From: Macrocybe gigantea
Taxonomy: Eukaryota; Basidiomycota; Agaricomycetes; Agaricales; Callistosporiaceae
NCBI GenBank assembly: GCA_011319805.1
Contig: SJRY01000334.1
Coordinates: forward strand, 22,983-86,982
Direction of reading: 5' to 3'
DNA: 64,000 nucleotides
A program made the translations under genes and the position numbers. The notes beneath the pieces were generated by a model. It had not been told where the DNA came from, did not search any database, and saw only the letters and a program-made list of their open reading frames with translations. This document shows, piece by piece, positions 21,126 through 33,875 of the stretch (positions are counted from its first letter, which is position 1; every line of letters starts with the position of its first letter).

Positions 21126-22288
21126 TTTTTTTTTTTTTTTTTTTTAAATCAACAATTTATAAAGCGGTGCTCGATGACAGTCTGCTTGTAAATACACAAC
21201 GGTACCTACGATAAATACGTGAAGTTTAGGGCCCTCCAAGTGGAGGACTCTTATCACCGTCTCCTTTGTAGGATAGGTGCTAGACTAAACAGTGGAATTC
21301 CATGTCTAGACCCTGGAATCAACTTGGATTCAAAGCCTGGATTAGTCATCCAGGTGAACCGGCAGAGGATGAGTCCTCTCAGGCCGGAGTCAGGGGACTG
21401 CCCTGTTCCGCCATGGTCCGAATTTCGGCCAGGGAGCGAGTTACCAAGAGGCCAAGCCGACAACAAGCTGGGTATTGGTAAGCCCCACCTACTTTACTTT
21501 TCCCGTTCCTGAGCACGTGGTTCGCTGATGCCCAGAGGGCGTGGATCCCCAATCGTGTCTCAGGTCTCTGCCTTGCCAGCATCCAGCCCCAGTGTGCACC
21601 CCTAGACCTAAGGCCTAGGCCAGGGAGTTCTACACCCATGCTTAATCTGGTTATGCATGCCCCACAAGGAGGTCTCAGGCTCCCACCTGAGCAGTGCTTT
21701 ACAATCATGTGGTGGCTACCCCTGGGCCTGGGGACTCCCCAAGTGTGCCCAAGGACCGGTCCACACTACCAACGCTGACTAACAACCAGGTTCTCAGCCT
21801 GATCCAGTTGGTTAGACTGGGCATGAGATTAAGCAGTGGAGGGTGTCCTGTTCTAAGCTCGCAGTCTGAAGAAACTCCCTATTACAGGGTGCGCATCATA
21901 GGTCGGGTGGTTCTCAAGTCATTCCCCCACTTACCACACCCTGTGCTTTCGCTCCCTACTTGATCATATGATTAATCACATGACCATTTCAGGCACAGCC
22001 TGTCAGGGGTCACCTGACCTGCCACTTTGGGCTCCCACAATCATCCCTATCACGTGACCAGGTTACCACCCTGGTTACGGAAGGTCACATGACCGTGGTA
22101 CTGCCTCAGAGTTGATTACCAACCTGAGTCACCGAGCACATGACTGTAACCAATGATGGGTCACATGCCTATCCCTACTTTCAAGGTACAGGGAATGAGT
22201 AGGAATCGAACCCACAACCTTTCCAGTGGCTGCACAGCCACCTCTCCAGTCTTTTAGTGGCGATTAAACCACTGGGCTACTGGGGCCC
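21126..22288 (-). mobile_element. Long tRNA-headed SINE (copy 2)
   Basis: The minus-strand tail is seen as a T run at 21126-21145, followed by the LINE-like 3' end. The tRNA-like head lies at about 22190-22288 with box B near 22210 and box A near 22275. It is nearly identical to copy 3 in inverted orientation, with only scattered differences seen over ~1.16 kb. Its flanks are not a matching pair; they match the flanks of copy 3 crosswise. Confidence 0.88.
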
Positions 22289-25200
22289 GACATCAAAAGC
22301 AATGACACTCATTTTGAGACCCTTTAGCCAGCCTTGCTGGATAATATGGGTTAAGAAGACACCCACATCCTCCGTGGAGTTCTGCCGGATGCCACTGAAC
22401 TGCTTCAGGTCAAAGACAACAAATTTAGTCGCTTCGTATTGCATACACCATGCTAGCATTTTCTCGATGAGTTTGCCGAGAGTATTCAAAAGCACAATCA
22501 GGTGAAGGGCCTTTGGGGTATTTGTATGCAGGTTTGCCGGGTTTCGGAATAATCACCGACAGGCTCTGCTTAAAGTAACAGGGCCAATGGCCCAGTTCCA
22601 AACATGCATTAGCAATGTTCAGGATGAAATCAGCCAAGTGAGGGAATTTCACCAGCTGCTTAACATGGCCCCAGGACAGATGATCTGGTCCTGGGTGGAG
22701 GTATTGCTACAAGGCTCTAAGAACTCTCAGAGTTCTGCAGCAGAGAACGGGACCCAGTCCCGAATTGGATGGGGCTCGAGCTCATCGAGCTTATCCAGAT
22801 TAACTGGCCTGTCAGATGCAGTGTTGTAGGATTTGTCAAGCACATTCCACAGCAACTCGATAGAGTTACAAGGCTGTCCCTGAAAGAAGATGGCCTCATA
22901 GGCTGGAAGCAGCCTTTGCTTCATCTATGCAGCTAAATCTCATGGATGTCATGATTTTTCTGCAACTTCCTTGATTTGCTGATCAAAGAAGGTCACCTTC
23001 AGACTGGGTCTGCCTGAAGGTGTCCAAAGTTTCAGAACAGTGCTGATTCCACCAGCCTTTGCTCCTCTTCGATAGCTTGCACTCCTTAGAATGAAGGTCC
23101 CAAGCATGGTCAACTGATCTGGAGAGAGTCTGGAGGATGCTTTCTAAATCATCTGGTGACTCGATTGGCACCAAGTCCATACCGAGCAGATCACTAGCAA
23201 TGTTGGAGATAAACTCGGGCATGCTGTCCTTTGAAAGAGTCCGGCGTAGATCAGAGAGGTCTAACAACAGGATATCTAAAGAGAGAGACAATGGACAATG
23301 GTCCGAAGTCAGTCTCAGGTCATCACGAATGACCGGTGCCACCCCTGCCACATCAACAGGGGTAAACATCAAATTGATAACTGAGGGCCGCAGCTCCACA
23401 TTATGTGAGATGAAGGTCAGGCCATGGTTAGATGGCTCCATCCAGTTGAGACCAAGGTCAAGTGCTGCATTGCACAGCATCTCTCCTCGTGTATGCTGTG
23501 AAGTATGAACTCCATCCCAGAGTTCATAATGACAATTGAAGCCCCCTCCTAAGTAAGATAGGTTGGGGAAGTCAGGTCTTTCAGCACAGTTGTGCAGCAA
23601 ATGAATAGCGCTTCCGTCTACATCAGAGTAGGTGGTTGCAAGGAATAGAGGCTCCCCCGGAGTGGAGAAGCTGATAATCATCAGATCGTGACTATCAACA
23701 AGATCGCATCAAAGGGAGGGACACAACCAATATAAGCAGTTGTGGACATATGCCATCACACGAGGAGGATCCTCATATGATGAGTGGTGAACAATGCAAG
23801 TCCAGTCAGGATGGCTGGGACCTCCGATTACTGGCTTACTGTCAGTGCTATGCTTGTCTCAATAGGTTCCAAGCGGGCTCTTGGAAGAACAAAATATCAT
23901 AGTCCTCTCCAAGAGTGGAGAGGAGGATGTCTATATGTACATATTTCCTATTTACGTTTTGAGAGAAAATACGAAATGAAGAAATCAAAGAGCATCTGCC
24001 TGACCCAGGGACAACAGCCAGGGCTGATCCATTGGAGGTGTTACTCATGATGCATCAGCCTCCGCATTATGCTGCGGGGAGGCATTAGAATATTTGAAAC
24101 TTGATCGTATTTGATCATGTACCAGCTGATAGTGTTGTTTGATCCACTCGGGATCGAAGCAGTTCTTCCAGAAGATGCACTTCCGGTCATCAGTGGAGTG
24201 GTCTTTGCCACAGCTAAGACACTTCGGAGCATGCGGGCAGGGTTGGCCTGCCAGAGTTGCCACACAAGGAGGGTTAGCCTTGGGTCTTGCCTTGCAGCAA
24301 GATGCAAGTATGCGGTGGTGCTCCTTTCTATGGGACTCCCCACAGATCGGGCAATGGAGGGACTGCTGGTTACACTTCAGAGCAGAGAGTCCACAGCGCC
24401 AACAACATTTGCAGAAAGGAACTCTCAGCAATGAGAGAGCAGCATGAAAGCGGCATTGCCAGTTCCGGACCATAACGGTGCAGTTGTCCAGAGCTTTGAT
24501 ATTCTGGCCAGTTGATGTGTCCTTGATATTGAACCAAACAGTCACAGTATCAGAATTCTTGGAGTTGCGCATAATGCGAGGAACCCCAATGAGGGTGATG
24601 AGGTCTGAGAATGAGGAGTCTCGGAGAATCTCGTATGCTTGCTGGGCAGTGATAACACTTCCGTCAGCATTGAAATAAGGTACGTCAAGCAGTTTCACAT
24701 AGGAAACGCTCATAGGAATAGTGAGCTCGACGGTAGAACCAGCTGGAGCGCACTGGAGGGCAGCCTCACACAAGATGCCAAGGTCCTTCAGTGACGCCAC
24801 TTTCATCATCAGGCAAGAGAACGAAGAGGTGGAATGGTCCTGGATGGACTCACATCGGATCCAGGATTTACCAGCCGTCAGCCCTTGATTGAAGGCAGAG
24901 AGAAGAGTTCCAGCAGCAACAGAAGCATTGTCTGCAGGGAAGGTGAAGGTCACTCTGACATTACGTCACATGGCCCATGGGAAGTGGACTTTGCCTTCTT
25001 CTTGGGCAGTCCGGAAGACTTCCTGGTCACTTCCTTTTGCAAGGAGATAATCTTCTCCATGGGGAGGTGTGGAAAGGTCTTTGCCAAAGCAATGATGGCT
25101 TCAGCAGGGGTATTGGCTGGTTGGGCCAAGGCTTGCGCATATGAGCGCTTGCCAGCAGCAGGGTGGGTAGCCCTATTGACAGGAGGGGGCGGACCATGAC

Positions 25201-25703
25201 CCAGAGTTTGGAAGCAGGACCGCAGTTGTGGTGGAGGGGGGCAGTTTGGATTCTGAGGCAGTCTCGAAGGGCGAGCGCCCATGTTCAAACGAGAGTCTTC
25301 TGGGCATACAGTGCCAGAAGGAGAGGTGTGAGGGTCAGCAAAACGAGTCACTTTTCCATGAGAGGGGAGGTGGGCATTGACAATTTCTTGCAAACGCCTA
25401 CCTAAGGGGTGCTGGGGCCTGTTAAGCATAGAGATGGAAAACATATTGATGTTGCCTGCACTGCTGACCAAAGTCGCAATGCCCTTACAATGGCATATTG
25501 ATATCCTGCTGGAATAGAGACAGAGGATGAGCCGACCTTCAAGATCCAAGCTTTGAGGGCAGCGAGAGATTTGGCTGTAGCCTTAGCTTCACTGTGAAGG
25601 AACTGATCCCCTTTGGAAAAGATCATAATGCCAATAGTGTTGTCGTTGTATGCTGCCTCAGTGGACAGAATCGATGGAGAGGGAGGAGCAGAGGGTATGG
25701 TAG
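22289..25703 (-). pseudogene. Inverted LINE-A segment: ORF1 rest, endonuclease, RT start
   Basis: Minus strand. ORF1 from 25703 to its stop at 24045, with three zinc knuckles (CKCCWRCGLSALKC, CPICGESHRKEHH, CLSCGKDHSTDDRKC). ORF2 starts at 24048 in an ATGA overlap. The endonuclease has FFQEPAWN, GGGFNCHYELWD (one substitution in the usual GGDFN) and TSDHCPLSL. The RT start (GKLIEKMLAW, GIRQNSTED) runs to 22289. There are several frame breaks. The end at 25703 continues, across the inversion, the ORF1 part at 20921-21125. Confidence 0.82.
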
Positions 25704-26867
25704 AGGGGCCCCAGTAGCCCAGTGGTTTAATCGCCACTAAAAGACTGGAGAGGTGGCTGTGCAGCCACTGGAAAGGTTGTGGGTTCGATTCCTACTCATT
25801 CCCTGTACCTTGAAAGTAGGGATAGGCATGTGACCCATCATTGGTTACAGTCATGTGCTCGGTGACTCAGGTTGGTAATCAACTCTGAGGCAGTACCACG
25901 GTCATGTGACCTTCCGTAACCAGGGTGGTAACCTGGTCACGTGATAGGGATGATTGTGGGAGCCCAAAGTGGCAGGTCAGGTGACCCCTGACAGGCTGTG
26001 CCTGAAATGGTCATGTGATTAATCATATGATCAAGTAGGGAGCGAAAGCACAGGGTGTGGTAAGTGGGGGAATGACTTGAGAACCACCCGACCTATGATG
26101 CGCACCCTGTAATAGGGAGTTTCTTCAGACTGCGAGCTTAGAACAGGACACCCTCCACTGCTTAATCTCATGCCCAGTCTAACCAACTGGATCAGGCTGA
26201 GAACCTGGTTGTTAGTCAGCGTTGGTAGTGTGGACCGGTCCTTGGGCACACTTGGGGAGTCCCCAGGCCCAGGGGTAGCCACCACATGATTGTAAAGCAC
26301 TGCTCAGGTGGGAGCCTGAGACCTCCTTGTGGGGCATGCATAACCAGATTAAGCATGGGTGTAGAACTCCCTGGCCTAGGCCTTAGGTCTAGGGGTGCAC
26401 ACTGGGGCTGGATGCTGGCAAGGCAGAGACCTGAGACACGATTGGGGATCCACGCCCTCTGGGCATCAGCGAACCACGTGCTCAGGAACGGGAAAAGTAA
26501 AGTAGGTGGGGCTTACCAATACCCAGCTTGTTGTCGGCTTGGCCTCTTGGTAACTCGCTCCCTGGCCGAAATTCGGACCATGGCGGAACAGGGCAGTCCC
26601 CTGACTCTGGCCTGAGAGGACTCATCCTCTGCCGGTTCACCTGGATGACTAATCCAGGCTTTGAATCCAAGTTGATTCCAGGGTCTAGACATGGAATTCC
26701 ACTGTTTAGTCTAGCACCTATCCTACAAAGGAGACGGTGATAAGAGTCCTCCACTTGGAGGGCCCTAAACTTCACGTATTTATCGTAGGTACCGTTGTGT
26801 ATTTACAAGCAGACTGCCATCGAGCACTGCTTTATAAATTGTTGATTTAAAAAAAAAAAAAAAAAAA
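25704..26867 (+). mobile_element. Long tRNA-headed SINE (copy 3)
   Basis: The head begins GGCCCCAGTAGCCCAG at 25707; box B GGTTCGATTCC is intact. The LINE-like 3' end is followed by a 20-base A tail (26849-26868). It is the inverted partner of copy 2. In the head, GTGGCTG and CAGCCAC form a perfect 7-bp hairpin, as in a class II tRNA variable arm. Confidence 0.9.
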
Positions 26868-27910
26868 ATTGCTTTCGATGTCACTCAATATTTTCCTTCT
26901 CTTGACCATTGTATGTTAGTAAGGATACTACAGCACAGAGGCTTTGCGCGTCAAGTGTCAAAGTTCTTTGAATCCTACCTCGTTGGGCACAAGACTTCAT
27001 ATGCCTGGCGCAGTGCTATCTCACCAGAGTTTGATGCCGATGTTGGTGTCGGCCAAAGCTCTGCCCTATCTCCGGTACTGTCAGCCTTGTACTTGGCACC
27101 AGTACTGAAAATATACCAGAAGGTTGACAATATGCTGACCATCATGTCATTTGTAGATGATGGGCTGATTATTGCTCAGTCCAAATCCATCCCGGACAAT
27201 GTTCTGAAACTTCAGAGGGCATATGCGTCCATGCACAACCTCTTTACGGACTTCGGTCTTGTTGTCGAATACAACAAAACCAAACTGCAGCACTTCTCGT
27301 GCAATAGTAAGGATCCCCATCCTTCTATTGACTTGGGTTTTGCCCTGTTCATAGGCAACACTCCCTTACAGCCCAAGGACATTTGGAGATACCTTGGGTT
27401 CTTCTTGGACGCGCGCCTATCCTTTAAGGAGCATGTCCATTTCTATGCAATGAAAGTGCTGACTACTGCCAGGGCTTTCCAGATGTTAGGCAATTCTGTT
27501 CAGGGCTTATCCCCTCAACAGAAGTGCATCCTTTACCTGTCATGCACATGTCCTATCACAACATACAGCTGTTTGCTATGGAACTTCAATGGCATGCACA
27601 ATGTCACACTATTGAAGCAACTATGCCAGATGCAGCGCAAGGCTTGCATTTGGATTAATGGTCAGTTCTGCACCACTCTAGAGGGTGCAGCTGAAACGAT
27701 GGCCTGTGTTGAGCCAATCGCCAGGTTCATCAAGCATTTGAAAGTTGGGTCCGCTGCCCGTCTTGCTAATTCCAATCCGAGGCATGCCCTCAGGTCTCTT
27801 ACCTCCCTGCCACAGGTGGGGGGGGATCCTTTGAGGTCAAAGAACTTGACCTCCCTCTCAGACAGGCAGCGTAGTGTGCTCAAGTCCCCTCTCAAGGACT
27901 TGGTGGACAA
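26868..27910 (+). pseudogene. LINE-A RT C-terminal part
   Basis: An open frame from about 26913 (MLVRILQHRGFARQVSKF) through the catalytic FVDDGLIIAQ to the RT thumb/connection (LSPQQKCILYLSCTCP, MQRKACIWINGQF). It ends at KSPLKDLVD, where LINE-B starts. RNase H and the 3' end are lost. One frame over 330 residues, better preserved than the same region in LINE-B. Confidence 0.85.
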
Positions 27911-28103
27911 CACCTTTCTCTGCAACGCCCACTTGTAAATAAGTGTAAACAACTCTTCTCATCGTTGAATCCATTCTACACCTTGATCAACTGGGCCAAT
28001 CTCATATCGAGTTGCATACCCGAGTTCCTAACACTCTTGAGCACATCTGTTTTTCATATCACGAAAATCGGCTGAAAATCCACCGAATTATTAGAGTTTT
28101 TCG

Positions 28104-29966
28104 ATGAGCGATGATCTGCTCAACATCGTTCCCAGCGGTGGGCCTCCACCGCTAAACCCGCACCCTGGGCAGACTCCTCAGGCCCGTCTCGGTCCCCTAT
28201 TCCTCCACCGCCCCCCCAGAGGGATGGTAGTCTTCTTTTCCAGAGCGGCGATGGTTTCATGGACACTGACGATGCTGGTCCTTCGAACACAGGCGGGTCT
28301 GCCGAACCCCCTGTTCCCCCTTCTCCGTCAATACTGTCCACCGAGGCAGCATATAATGACAATGCCATCGGCATTGCGATCTTCCCGGAGGGCAATCAGC
28401 TCCTCCACGGTGAAGCCAAGGCTGCTGCCGAATCTCTCACTGCCCTTAAGGATTGGATCCTTAAGGTCGGCAAAGCTTCTGTTTCTATCCCAGCGGGCTA
28501 TCAATATGCCATCGCTGAGGGCATTGCGACTCTTGTCACCACTGCTGGCAACATCAACATGTTTTCCATCCCCACCTTAGAGGGACCGCAGCATCTTCTC
28601 GGGTCGTGCTTACAGGAGATTGTGAGCATGCACCTTCCTTCTAGAGGAAAGGCAACTCGCTTTGCTGATCCTGTACCACATACGTCCCCCTCTGGTACTG
28701 TGCGCCCAGAGGACTCCAGATCAAATCAAGGTGCTCGCCCTCCGAGACCACCTTGGAACCCGAACTGCCCTCCTCCCCCTCCATGTGCGCGGTCCCGCTT
28801 CCGAACTCCTGGATGAGGACCACCCCCCCAGTCAACAGGGCTACTCGCCCGTCCTCTGGTAAGCACTCATATGCGCAAGCCTTGGCCCAACCGGCCAACA
28901 CTCCTGCCAAGGCTATTGTAGCCCTGGCAAAGACCTTTCCACACCTCCCTGTGGAGAAGATTGTCTCCTTGCAAAAGGAAGCAACCGGAGAGTCATCTGG
29001 ACCACCTAAGAAGAAGGCTAAGTCCACCTCACATGGACTGTCTTGGCATAACGTCCGAGTTACCTATTCTTTTCCAGGTGACAACGATTCGATTGCCACT
29101 GGAGCTCTTCTCAATGCCCTTAATAGGGCATTGACGGCTGGTAAATCCTGGATTCGATGTGAATCCATTCAGGATCATTCTGCCTCCTTGTTCTCTTGTT
29201 TGATGACGAGGGTGGCTTCTCTGAAAGACCTTGGCATGTTGTGTGAGACTGCTCTCTGCTGTGCTCTGGCAGGATCTACTGTCGAGCTCGCTATTGCCAT
29301 GAGCATTTCCTATTTGAAACTGCTCGACGTTCCTTATTTCAATGCCAATGGTAGCACTATTACTGCCAGGCAGGCTTACGAGATTCTCTGAGACTCTTCT
29401 TTCTCAGATCTCCTTACTCTCGTTGGGTACCGTGGGTTATGCACAATTCCAAAAATTCCAATACTGCAACCGTTTGGTTCAATATCGAAGATACGTCAAC
29501 TGGCCAGAACGTAAAGGCTCTGGGCAATTGTACAGTTATGGTCAGGAATTGGCGCTGCCGATTCAAGGCTGCCCTTTCGTCACTGGGAGTTCCTTTCTGC
29601 AAATGTTGTTGGCACTGTGGACTCTCTGCTCTGAAGTGTAACCAGCAATCTCTTCACTGCCCGATCTGTGGGGAATCTCACAGAAAGGAACACCATCACA
29701 CCCTGGCGTCTTGCTGCAAGGCTCGACCCAAGGCTAACCCTCCTCACGAGGCTACTCCGGCAGGTCAACCCTGCCCCCATCCTCTGAAGTGTCTCAGCTG
29801 TGGCCGGAATCACTCCACTGATGACCGGAAGTGTCCCTTCTGGAAAAATTGCTTTGATCCAGACTGGATCAAAGAACACTACAAGCTGATGCATGATCAC
29901 AAACAATCAGGTAACAATTATCCTAATGCCTCCCTGCAGCGTAATGCGGAGGCCGACGCATCATGA
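28104..29966 (+). pseudogene. LINE-B ORF1, frameshifts and one TGA
   Basis: ATG at 28104 (MSDDLLNIVPS). A shift near 28170 and another near 28815 move the frame, and a TGA near 29389 replaces CGA (AYEIL, then stop). The C-terminal frame (29439-29966) has three knuckles: CKCCWHCGLSALKC, CPICGESHRKEHH and CLSCGRNHSTDDRKC. It ends TGA at 29964-29966, overlapping the ORF2 ATG at 29963. Confidence 0.82.
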
Positions 29967-32900
29967 GCGTCTCCTCGGGTAGCGCAGCTCCAGCTGTGGT
30001 CCCCAGCTCAGGGGGCGTTCATTGATTTCTTCCTTTCGTATTTTCTCTCAGAATGTAAATAGAAAATATGGACATATGGACATGCTCCTCTCCACCCTTG
30101 GAGAGGATTATGATATTTTGTTTTTCCAAGAGCCTGCTTGGAATCTCATAAGACATGCCCCATCTGCCCACAATGTTGAGGGCGAGGCAGTAATTGGAGG
30201 TCCCACTCATCCAGATTGGACTTGCATTGTTCGCCGGTCATCTCTCAAGGACCCTCCTCGAGTTATGGCCTATGTACATAATAGGCTTTGCCACCTATGC
30301 CCATCCCTCTGTCGCGATCTAGTTGATAGTCATGACCTTATGATTATCAGCTTCGCCACCCCTGGCAAGCCACTCTTTCTCGCTAACGCCTACTCTGATG
30401 TGGATGCTAGTGCGATTCGTCTTCTGCACGACTGTGCTGAGTGCCCCGATTTCCCCAACTTGGTTTATCTCAGAGGGGATTTCAATTGTCATTATGAACT
30501 CTGGGATAGAGTTCATAATTCGCAGTGTTCTCGAGGGGAGATGCTGTGCAATGCAGCTCTTGATCTCGGTCTGGAATGGTCAGAACCTAGTAATCCTGGG
30601 CCAACCTTCATTTCACATAACCCTGAGCTTCGGCCCTTGGTTATTGACTTGATTTTCATCCCTATCGATAGTGGGGATTGTCATCCTCGCATGATCGATG
30701 CGCTCAAGCTGACATTGGACCATGTTCCATTGTCACTTGTATTGGACGTTCCTCTGCTAGACTTGTCCGTCCAGCGACGAATGCTAAGTAAGGACAGCAT
30801 GCCAGTGTTTATATCTGATATTGCTGGTGATCTTCTCAGAATGGACATGGTTCCTATCGAGACTAACAACGACCTCGAAAGTGTCTTGTTGACACTATCG
30901 AAGGCAATGGCATTGATCGAGCTTGGAATCTTCATTCCAAGGAATGTAAGCTCTCGAAACGGAGCAAGGGTTGGTGGAACCAGCACTGCTCTGAGACTCT
31001 TGATACTTTCAGACAAACCCGGTCTGAAAGAGATCATCGCATCTGGCAGCGAGCTGTCAAAGATGCTAAGCATGCCTTCTTTGATCAACGGATCAGGGAG
31101 GTTGCAGAAAAGTCTTGTCGTCCATGGAATTTAGCTGCATGGATGAAGCAGAGACCTCTACCTGATTACGAAGCTATCTCTTTCCAGGGACAGCCTTGCA
31201 ATTCTATCGAAGCACTTTGGAATGTGCTTGATAAGTCTTATAATGCTGCGTCTGATCGCGCAGTTAATTTGGATCACCTCAACGATCTTGAAGCACATCC
31301 AGTGTGGGACTGGGTCCCGTTCTCTGCTACAGAGCTCCGAGAGTCCTTGGAGCCTTGTAGCAATACGTCAGCACCGGGACCAGATCATCTGTCTTGGAGC
31401 CATGTCAAGCAGCTGGTGAAATTCCCTCACATAGCTGCATTTATCTTAAACATTGCAAATGCATGTTTAGATCTGGGGCATTGGCCCTCTTACTTCAAGC
31501 AGAGTTTGTCAGTTGTCATTCCAAAACCTGGCAAACCTGCATATGACACCCCAAAAGCCTTTTGCCCGATTGTGCTTTTGAACACCCTTGGCAAGCTTGT
31601 CGAGAAGATGCTGGCGCGACATATGCAATACGAAGCGACCAAATTTGCTGTGTTCGACCTGAAGCAGTTCAGCGGTATCCGTCAGAATTCAACTGAGGAT
31701 GCCGGAGTCTTCCTTACCCATATCATCCATCAGGGATGGTCTAAGGGATTCAAAACGAGTGTCATTGCTTTTGATGTCACTCAGTATTTTCCTTCACTTA
31801 ACCACCACATGTTAGTAAAGATTCTTCAACACAGAGGCTTTGCACGACAAGTGTCAAAGCTCTTTGAATCATATCTCGTTGGGCGCAAGACTTCTTATGC
31901 CTGGCGTAGTGCCATCTCTCCAGAGTTTGATGCCGATATTGGAGTTGGTCAAGGCTCTGCACTTTCTCCAGTATTGTCAGTGCTTTACTTAGCGCCGGTG
32001 CTGAAACTATATCAGAAAGCTAGTGATATGCCAGTAATCATGTCATTTGTCGATGATGGACTGATCATCGCTCAGTCCAAATCCACAGTGGACAATGTTC
32101 CGAAACTGCAGAGGGCTTATGCATCTGTGCATAACCTCTTCACTGACTTCAGTCTTGTTGTTGAACACAACAAGACTGAACTACAGCACTTTTCACGCAA
32201 TAGTGCGGACGTTCGTCCGTCTATTGACTTGGGATTTGCTCTGTTTATGGGCAATACCCCGCTCTGACCCAAGGATGTCTGGCGATACCTGGGTTTCTTT
32301 TTGAATGCGCGCCTTTCTTTCAAGGAGCATGTTCATTTTTATGCCACGAAGGCCTTGACTACGGCCAGAGCCTTCCAAATGTTGGGCAATTCTGTCTGAG
32401 GTTTATCCCCTCAACAGAAACGCATCCTCTACCTGTCGTGCATGCATCCGATTGCAATGTACAGCTGTTTATTATGGAATTTCAATGGCATGCATAATGT
32501 CGCACTGTTGAAACAACTACGCCAGATGCAGCGTAAAGCTTGCATTTGGATTAATGGACAATTCCGCACCACTCCTGAGGGTGCGGCTGAGACTATGGCC
32601 TGTGTCGAACCTATCGGTGGGTTCATTAAAAGGCTGAAAGTCGGGTCTTCTGCCCGTCTCGCCAATTCCAATCTGAGACATGCTCTCAGGTCTATCAGTA
32701 TGCCCGCCTCAGCTGGGGGCAACCCATCTAAAGTGAGAAACCTCGCTTCTTTATCGGACAGACAGTAGTCTGTGCTTAAGTCCACTCTCAAAGATTTGGT
32801 GGACTTGAAACCACCACTCTTCTTAACCACGGATTATTTCGCTGATGCAAATAACCCAGGCAGGCAGCTTGTCGACGAGTTTGGCAGTCGCTTTGAGATC

Positions 32901-33875
32901 CATAAGTTACTTAGCCGAGACAAGGACTCGGTCAAGGCTTATTGTACATCACTGGATCAGACACTTACCCAGTGTTCGATCCAGCAGGATTGCTCTTATG
33001 TGAGTAGTGATGGCTCCATGCCCACGAAAGCAGAAGTGCCACTCAAGCAGTCTGTTTCAGCTTCGCGTGTCTATCATGAGGGCAGATTGGTTTCCAAGAT
33101 TCATCAGCCTGTTGGTAAATCAACGAGTGATGATGCTGAGCTTATTGGATTGCGAATGGCAATCCAAAAGGCTATCGCACAAGATGGAGTCGACTCCGTG
33201 GTGTGTTTCTTGGATTCGATGAATGCAATTAACCGCATCATCGATTGCAATCCTCACTCTGTACAGACGCATTCTATCACACTGTGCAGATTGTTGAAAG
33301 CTTGGCTCTCAGAGTCTGAGCAATGCCGGATTGAATTCTGGCACGTCCCTTCCAAATGGAAGTGGGCAATACAAGTCGAGGCTCACGAGTTCGCTTGGAG
33401 CCTGGACGTTCCTCTGGGCCTTTGCCCCCTCTATACCACCGATGGCCTTTGAAAGGAGGCCGATGATGATATGCATAGCACTTGGTTCCAGAATTCTGGG
33501 AATAAGAAATATATTGGTGCTTCCATGTTTTGCTTCCACGAAGCAGGAAAGCCAAACTCCTATGAACGCCCTTCTCAGAAGAGAATGGGCTTCATGAAAT
33601 TAGTGACAGAGAATGAGCTTTATGCTTGCTGTTCATGGCTTGCATGCGGCCATGCTCCGATCAATTCGTATTGGGTACAGTTTAATTTTGTAGAGAGTGA
33701 CCTATGCTCTTGCGGATGAGGGTCTGAAGACTCCATCCACATTATGACTCAGTGCCGTAACTGGCACAGGCCAACTGAATGCCAGTTCGACGCATTTGTG
33801 CATCACTGGTTTATTAAGTACCTGGTATCTAACAAGGCAGCAGGTGCTTTTATTCCGGATCCAGGCAGCGGGTGA
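29963..33875 (+). pseudogene. LINE-B ORF2 (APE endonuclease, RT, RNase H), broken
   Basis: It starts ATGAGCGTCTCC. Endonuclease 30022-30900 (FFQEPAWN, RGDFNCHYELWD, and LTLDHVPLSL with the usual SDH changed to LDH). RT 31143-32267 (GQGSALSP, FVDDGLIIAQ). Connection 32442-32768. RNase H 32772-33452 (SSDGSMP, DDAELIGL, FLDSMNAINR). A Cys/His tail follows to TGA at 33873. Stops at 32265, 32397 and 33450 and shifts near 30905 and 32770 disable it. The 3' UTR is about 380 bp. Confidence 0.85.

Larger units (their letters stand above)
20727..27910. mobile_element. LINE-A, rearranged by inversion between two inserted SINEs
   Basis: Five blocks: LINE 5' end to mid-ORF1 (20727-21125, plus), SINE copy 2 (minus), LINE mid-ORF1 to mid-RT inverted (22289-25703, minus), SINE copy 3 (plus), LINE RT onward (26868-27910, plus). 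Flipping the block between the SINEs restores a continuous LINE and places a matching target-site duplication on both sides of each SINE. The 3' end of LINE-A is missing; at 27911 the next LINE begins. Confidence 0.9.

Noticed and set aside
21219..21963. Protein-coding genes in the SINE body
   Set aside because: Open frames of 70-109 codons exist on both strands and are alike in copies 2 and 3 only because the DNA is alike. In copy 1 they are broken or different, and no motif is recognisable.
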